Assembly: GCF_006538325.1 (NCBI RefSeq)
Contig: NZ_BJKK01000026.1
Span: 1-47,279, forward strand
Source: Alteromonas sp. KUL42
GTDB lineage: Bacteria; Pseudomonadota; Gammaproteobacteria; Enterobacterales; Alteromonadaceae
Direction of reading: 5' to 3'
Length of the DNA stretch: 47,279 nucleotides
The notes beneath the pieces are model-generated. The model ran no database searches and was not told where the DNA came from. It saw only the letters and a program-made list of their open reading frames with translations. The position numbers and the translations under genes are program-made. How positions within the stretch are numbered: position 1 is the first letter of the stretch; the number at the start of each line of letters is the position of its first letter. This document shows positions 43,362 through 47,279 of the stretch, piece by piece.

Positions 43362-44258
43362 ATGGCATCACAAGCTCAGCAAGCTATGCTGGATAAACTG
43401 AAAACGCAAACCGGTTTTATTGCAGCGTTAGATCAAAGTGGCGGTAGTACCCCAAAAGCACTACGTCTCTATGGCATTGAAGAGTCTGAATATAGCTCAG
43501 ATGAAGAGATGTTTAATCTTGTACATGAAATGCGTACACGCATTATCACCAGCACCCCTTTTAGTGGCGAGCGCGTACTTGGCGCCATCTTGTTCGAAAA
43601 CACGCTAGACAGAGAAATAGAAGGCCTTTCAACGGCACACTTCCTGTGGCAGAAAAAGCGCGTGATTCCATTTCTTAAAGTTGATAAAGGCCTAGCTGAT
43701 GAAAGCAACGGTGTTCAGGTAATGAAACCAATGCCTGAACTTGACGCGCTGCTAGCTAAAGCCGTGGCGCAAGACGTTTTCGGTACTAAAATGCGCAGTG
43801 TAGTAAAGCTTGCCAACCAACAAGGTATTAAAGACGTTGTTGCACAGCAATTTGAAGTAGGCAAGCAAATTCTTGCTGCGGGACTAGTTCCTATTATTGA
43901 ACCTGAAGTGGATATCAATAGCCCTGAGAAAGCGGAAGCCGAAGCATTACTTAAGCTTGAAATTCTTACCCAGCTAAACCTTCTTAACGAAGGTGAGGAA
44001 GTGATGCTTAAGCTAACATTGCCTACGCAAGCAAACTTCTACAAAGAACTCGTTGACCATCCGCGTGTGCTAAAAGTGGTTGCACTTTCAGGTGGATATA
44101 GCCGTGATGACGCGAATGCTAAGTTAGCTGAAAACCAAGGCATGATTGCAAGCTTCTCGCGCGCGCTAACTGAAGGCGTATCTGCAAAGCAGTCTGAAGA
44201 GGAATTTGAAGCAACACTAGATGCTGCCATTGAAAGTATCTATCAAGCGTCTAAATAA
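43362..44258 (+). CDS. fda: Class I fructose-bisphosphate aldolase
   Basis: 298 residues of the class I (Schiff-base) type found in staphylococci and many marine gammaproteobacteria, not the zinc-dependent class II enzyme usual beside pgk in Escherichia coli. Blocks are FIAALDQSGGSTPKAL (19-34), PFLKVDKGL, VPIIEPEVDI and MLKLTLPT, where Lys217 is the likely Schiff-base residue. It splits fructose 1,6-bisphosphate into two triose phosphates. AAGGAG precedes ATG. The product closes the tkt-epd-pgk cluster and is followed by a strong terminator. Confidence 0.93.
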   Translation: MASQAQQAMLDKLKTQTGFIAALDQSGGSTPKALRLYGIEESEYSSDEEMFNLVHEMRTRIITSTPFSGERVLGAILFENTLDREIEGLSTAHFLWQKKRVIPFLKVDKGLADESNGVQVMKPMPELDALLAKAVAQDVFGTKMRSVVKLANQQGIKDVVAQQFEVGKQILAAGLVPIIEPEVDINSPEKAEAEALLKLEILTQLNLLNEGEEVMLKLTLPTQANFYKELVDHPRVLKVVALSGGYSRDDANAKLAENQGMIASFSRALTEGVSAKQSEEEFEATLDAAIESIYQASK

Positions 44259-44287
44259 TACACTTGTCGTTTAGCTAGAATATTTTA

Positions 44288-44328
44288 AAGCGCCCTTGGC
44301 TCAACAGCTTGGGGCGTTTTTCTTTTTT
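44288..44328 (+). terminator. Terminator of the tkt-epd-pgk-fda cluster
   Basis: CGCCC pairs with GGGCG around a 16-base loop with a small inner stem, followed by TTTTTCTTTTTTT. Confidence 0.85.
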
Positions 44329-44364
44329 TAACTTTTTTCTATGCGCGCAAGCCTTTGCTTAAAG

Positions 44365-44385
44365 GTTCAATGTTCAATGTTCAAT
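44365..44385. repeat. Triple heptamer tandem repeat
   Basis: GTTCAAT occurs three times without interruption. It is a short simple repeat in intergenic DNA with no evident role. Confidence 0.7.
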
Positions 44386-44509
44386 GTGACGTAAGTGCGT
44401 TATTTTGCGTCAGGCATCGCCTAATGTCGCTTGTCAAAAACACACCCTATGTGTAGCATAGCGACGCGTTTTTAAACTCTACTATTTTTAATTATCGGGT
44501 ATATCTTAA

Positions 44510-44824
44510 GTGAGCAGTAAGCACTTCATAAAACAGCAATTATCATTTGCCATGATAATGCTTCTGTTTACCTGTGTACTTGGTCTTAAGCAAGGCTACA
44601 AGCCAATCTCTGATACACATCATTTTGATGTGTCGGTGACGGAGCTGGCTCTTGAATTTGAAGTTGAAGAAAACGCACAAAATGACACCTTTACGCCTGA
44701 TAATATAGGCGTGGTGGAAGTCGCGTTTACATTGTGTAAAACGTTATTTCAGCCGCCATATACCAGTGTCATTCAATCCATTAGTTACATCACACCGCTT
44801 ACCCGAGCACCTCCTCTGGCGTAA
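44510..44824 (+). CDS. Small membrane-anchored protein ending in RAPP, upstream of an RND operon
   Basis: 104 residues with a GTG start and weak ribosome site. One hydrophobic segment (FAMIMLLFTCVLGL, about 13-26) leads to an acidic region (ELALEFEVEENAQND) and a C-terminal half ending TPLTRAPPLA. Layout and the RAPP ending match the protein at 26909. Both precede RND-type genes on the same strand. The sequence has no known catalytic motif; a role as a short accessory protein or a translated leader for the pump genes is a guess. Confidence 0.6.
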   Translation: MSSKHFIKQQLSFAMIMLLFTCVLGLKQGYKPISDTHHFDVSVTELALEFEVEENAQNDTFTPDNIGVVEVAFTLCKTLFQPPYTSVIQSISYITPLTRAPPLA

Positions 44825-44898
44825 GACTTTTCGTCGATGTGTTTTTTATACGTCACAACCAGAAAAGTCACTTTCATTTGACATCTATTACATTAAAA

Positions 44899-44965
44899 CC
44901 AGCTTTGCAAAAGCTGGCTAGGTCACGTGTTTCTCAATACTCAACAAACTAATTCGGTTTGTTGA
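44899..44965 (+). promoter_or_regulatory. Two leader hairpins before the RND adaptor gene
   Basis: CCAGCTTT with AAAGCTGG (44899-44917, 3-base loop) and TCAACAAAC with GTTTGTTGA (44941-44965, 7-base loop) lie in the 189-base gap between the RAPP protein and the adaptor. The second is followed by TTGTT. They may form an attenuator or limit read-through. Confidence 0.45.
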
Positions 44966-45013
44966 TTGTTAAAGCCCGTGAAAGGTCGCCGTGTCTGAAA
45001 GAGGGCAGGGACC

Positions 45014-46129
45014 ATGGTTTTTCTTATCAAACGAATTTACATCATGAGCAAAAAAACACTTGTAGCAGTAAGTATCCTCACTGCAATGCTAAGCGGTTGT
45101 GGTCATCAAGAGCACGACACCCATCACGCAACGTTACAATTTGATGTGACGCATCCTATTCGGCAGGACACCACATTGGTTAAGCAATACGTCAGCCAAA
45201 TTCATGCTATTCAACACATTGAAGTAAGAGCGATGGAAAAAGGATACCTGCAATCAACCTTCGTAGATGAAGGACAAACGGTTGAGAAGGGTGCGCCTAT
45301 GTTCAAAATTATGCCCACGGTGTATGAAGCTGAATTGCGTAAAGCGGAAGCTGAGGCGCAAGCGGTATTTATGGAATTTAAAAACACCAAATCTTTGGTA
45401 GAGCAGAATATCGTTTCTCCCAATGAGTTAGCGGTAGTGGAAGCCGAATACCAAAAGGCGTTGGCGGAAGTGGAGCTAGCGAAAGCCCACTTGTCATTCA
45501 CAGACATAAAGGCACCATTTACTGGAAAGATGGACCGTCTAGAAGCGAGAACGGGAAGTTTACTTGATGAGGGTGAGTTGCTTACCACCATGTCTGATTT
45601 AAGCCAGATGTGGGTGTATTTCAATGTGCCTGAAACCGAGTACTTAGACTACGCACAAAGTGGAAAAGCCACTAAAGATACCAAGGTGCGATTAAAGCTG
45701 GCTAACGGCAGCGTTTATCCGTACGAAGGGGTTATCGATACTATCGAAGCAGATTTCGACAATCACACGGGGACTATAGAAATGCGCGCATCGTTCCCCA
45801 ATCCCGACCAACTTTTACGCCACGGACAAACCGGCAATATCTTGGTTGATGTTGACTTCCCAGACAGCTTAGTGATCCCACAAAAGGCCACGTTTGAAAT
45901 TCTCGATCAAAGCTATGTTTACGTTTTAGACAATGAAAATAAGCTTGCTACTCGACATATTTCTATCAGTGCAGAGTTGCCTCACATGTATGTAGTTGAG
46001 GACGGTCTTAAAGAAGACGACATCATCTTAATTGAAGGTTTGCGCCGGGTTAGCAATGGCCAGCAGATAGAGCCAGAACTTATTTCAGCCAGTGACACAT
46101 TAGCTGAACTGTCACTACACGCAGAATAA
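45014..46129 (+). CDS. RND efflux membrane-fusion (adaptor) lipoprotein
   Basis: 371 residues. A lipobox (AMLSGC, lipidated Cys at residue 29) follows a hydrophobic N-terminus. The listed ATG has GAGGG at eight bases; an ATG ten codons later (MSKKTLVAV) gives a more standard signal but has no ribosome site. Barrel-sandwich hybrid parts are visible: VRAMEKGYLQSTFVDEGQTVEKG-like first lipoyl half, a helical hairpin (about 110-155), FTDIKAPFTGKMDRLEARTGSLLDEG second half, then a beta-barrel domain. It links an inner-membrane RND pump to an outer-membrane channel. The pump gene follows after 9 bases. Confidence 0.93.
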   Translation: MVFLIKRIYIMSKKTLVAVSILTAMLSGCGHQEHDTHHATLQFDVTHPIRQDTTLVKQYVSQIHAIQHIEVRAMEKGYLQSTFVDEGQTVEKGAPMFKIMPTVYEAELRKAEAEAQAVFMEFKNTKSLVEQNIVSPNELAVVEAEYQKALAEVELAKAHLSFTDIKAPFTGKMDRLEARTGSLLDEGELLTTMSDLSQMWVYFNVPETEYLDYAQSGKATKDTKVRLKLANGSVYPYEGVIDTIEADFDNHTGTIEMRASFPNPDQLLRHGQTGNILVDVDFPDSLVIPQKATFEILDQSYVYVLDNENKLATRHISISAELPHMYVVEDGLKEDDIILIEGLRRVSNGQQIEPELISASDTLAELSLHAE

Positions 46130-46138
46130 GGGGGCACT

Positions 46139-47279
46139 ATGTTTGGTGTATTTATAAAACGTCCAGTAATGGCAATCATGCTATCGCTGATGATCATCTT
46201 TTTGGGTGTGTTGTCGGTATTTAGCTTACCCACCTCGCAGTTTCCTGATATCGCGCCGCCTCGGGTTTTGATTTCGTTGGCGTATCCTGGCTCAAGTGCA
46301 GACGTGTTGGTGAAATCCTCTTTGGTAACCATTGAGCGTTCAATCAACGGTGTACCAGGTATGAAGTACATTGTATCGGATGCGACCAGTGCGGGTGAGG
46401 CCACTATTCAGGTTATTTTTGACCTTGATGTTGATCCCAACCAAGCACTTATCAATGTTAAAACCCGGCTCGATCAGATAATGAACCGTCTGCCTCAGTT
46501 GGTGCAGCTTGAAGGGGTGGTATTGGAACGTGTTCAGCCGAGTATGCTCATGTATATCAACGTCTATAGTACGGATGAAGCAGCCGATGAAAAATTCTTG
46601 TATAACTACTCAAATATTAATCTTATTCCTGAAATTCAGCGGGTTAATGGCATTGCGAGCGCGAAAATTTTAGGTAGCAGGCAATACGCCATGCGTATTT
46701 GGCTTAAGCCTGACCGTATGCGTGCTTACAATATCTCGGTAGATGAAATAATGGAATCTATTGATGAGCAGAGTCTTATTGGTCGTCCTGGCCGTTTAGG
46801 ACGAAGCTCTGGTATTACAGCGCAGTCAAAAGAGTACGTTCTTATTTATGAAGGGCGCTACGACGAGCCAGAAGAATACAAGAACATTATTATTCGTGCA
46901 GACAGCGATGGTCGCTTGCTTAAGCTCAGCGATATTGCCGACGTAGAGCTTAGCAGTGAGTTCTTCGATATCTACTCTAACAAAGATGGCTATCCCTCTG
47001 CGGCGATTGTTTTAAAACAAAACTATGGCAGCAGTGCAAAATGAAGTCATCGCGCAAGTAAAAGCGAAAATGGCGGAGCTTGAAAAAACTTTCCCCGAAG
47101 GTATGAAGTATGAAATTAACTATGACGTCTCTAAATTCTTAGATGCCTCGATAGAGCAAGTACTTCATACACTTGTGGAAGCGTTCATTCTTGTATCCTT
47201 GGTTGTGTTTGTATTCCTTGGCGACTGGCGTTCAACATTGATCCCATTGTTAGCGGTACCGGTGTCACTTATTGGTACA
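46139..47279 (+). CDS. RND efflux pump, inner-membrane subunit, frameshifted and cut by window end
   Basis: HAE1/AcrB-type pump beginning MFGVFIKRPVMAIMLSLMII (first helix). The first frame runs 301 codons to ...QNYGSSAK and stops at 47042-47044. Typical RND sequence then continues in the +1 frame (47040 onward) as NEVIAQVKAKMAELEKTFPEG, DASIEQVLHTLVEAFILVSL and FLGDWRSTLIPLLAVPVSLIGT to the window end. One extra A in the A-run at 47038-47041 explains the break. It may be a true mutation or a sequencing error. RND pumps use proton flow to export drugs and other toxic molecules from the cell. Operon with the adaptor lipoprotein. Confidence 0.9.

Noticed and set aside
44365..44385. GTTCAAT tripled, considered as a CRISPR or iteron
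   Set aside because: Only three 7-base units without spacers, no replication or Cas genes nearby.

Overview
The window looks like chromosome from a marine gammaproteobacterium of the Alteromonas type. The evidence is the protein affinities (MurA, DegS, DegQ, ZapG, ZapE, YeeN, MetK, Tkt, Epd, Pgk), a moderate GC content, an RNase P RNA of the bacterial A type, and a MetJ operator in front of metK. No rRNA, tRNA, CRISPR array, transposase or phage gene was seen. Species assignment is inference.

Layout. 1-259: 3' end of murA. 357-9000: envelope quality-control genes degS, degQ and zapG on the minus strand, then zapE diverging on the plus strand. About 5.6 kb of accessory DNA lies between degS and degQ: a ParDE toxin-antitoxin pair with integron attC-like ends, a ToxR-like membrane regulator, a secreted beta-lactamase-fold serine hydrolase and a secreted alpha/beta hydrolase. 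10558-17000: yeeN, a periplasmic solute-binding-like protein, a 5'-truncated globin remnant, two LysR regulators, a PhzF-family isomerase, a DoxX membrane protein and a small protein with a sigma-region-4-like end.

17287-26480: one five-gene minus-strand operon encoding two transglutaminase-like proteins, two circularly permuted ATP-grasp proteins (one fused to an alpha-E domain) and a separate alpha-E protein. This is a conserved but biochemically poorly understood amide-bond-forming or peptide-processing set, and it is the best candidate here for an under-described system.

26909-31452: a small membrane protein ending in an RAPP motif, a fused SecD-SecF-type RND protein, rnpB and an EamA exporter. 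31460-35514: a hybrid histidine kinase with a PAS domain that carries the LOV blue-light signature, co-transcribed with its own periplasmic binding protein. This could join light sensing and ligand sensing in one receptor. 35779-36830: a DEDDh exonuclease and a small exported, outer-membrane-like protein.

37138-44258: metK under a tandem MetJ operator, diverging from a central-carbon cluster tkt-epd-pgk-fda. 44510-47279: a second small RAPP-ending protein, a lipoprotein RND adaptor and an RND pump gene. The pump gene carries a one-base frameshift near 47040 and runs off the window.
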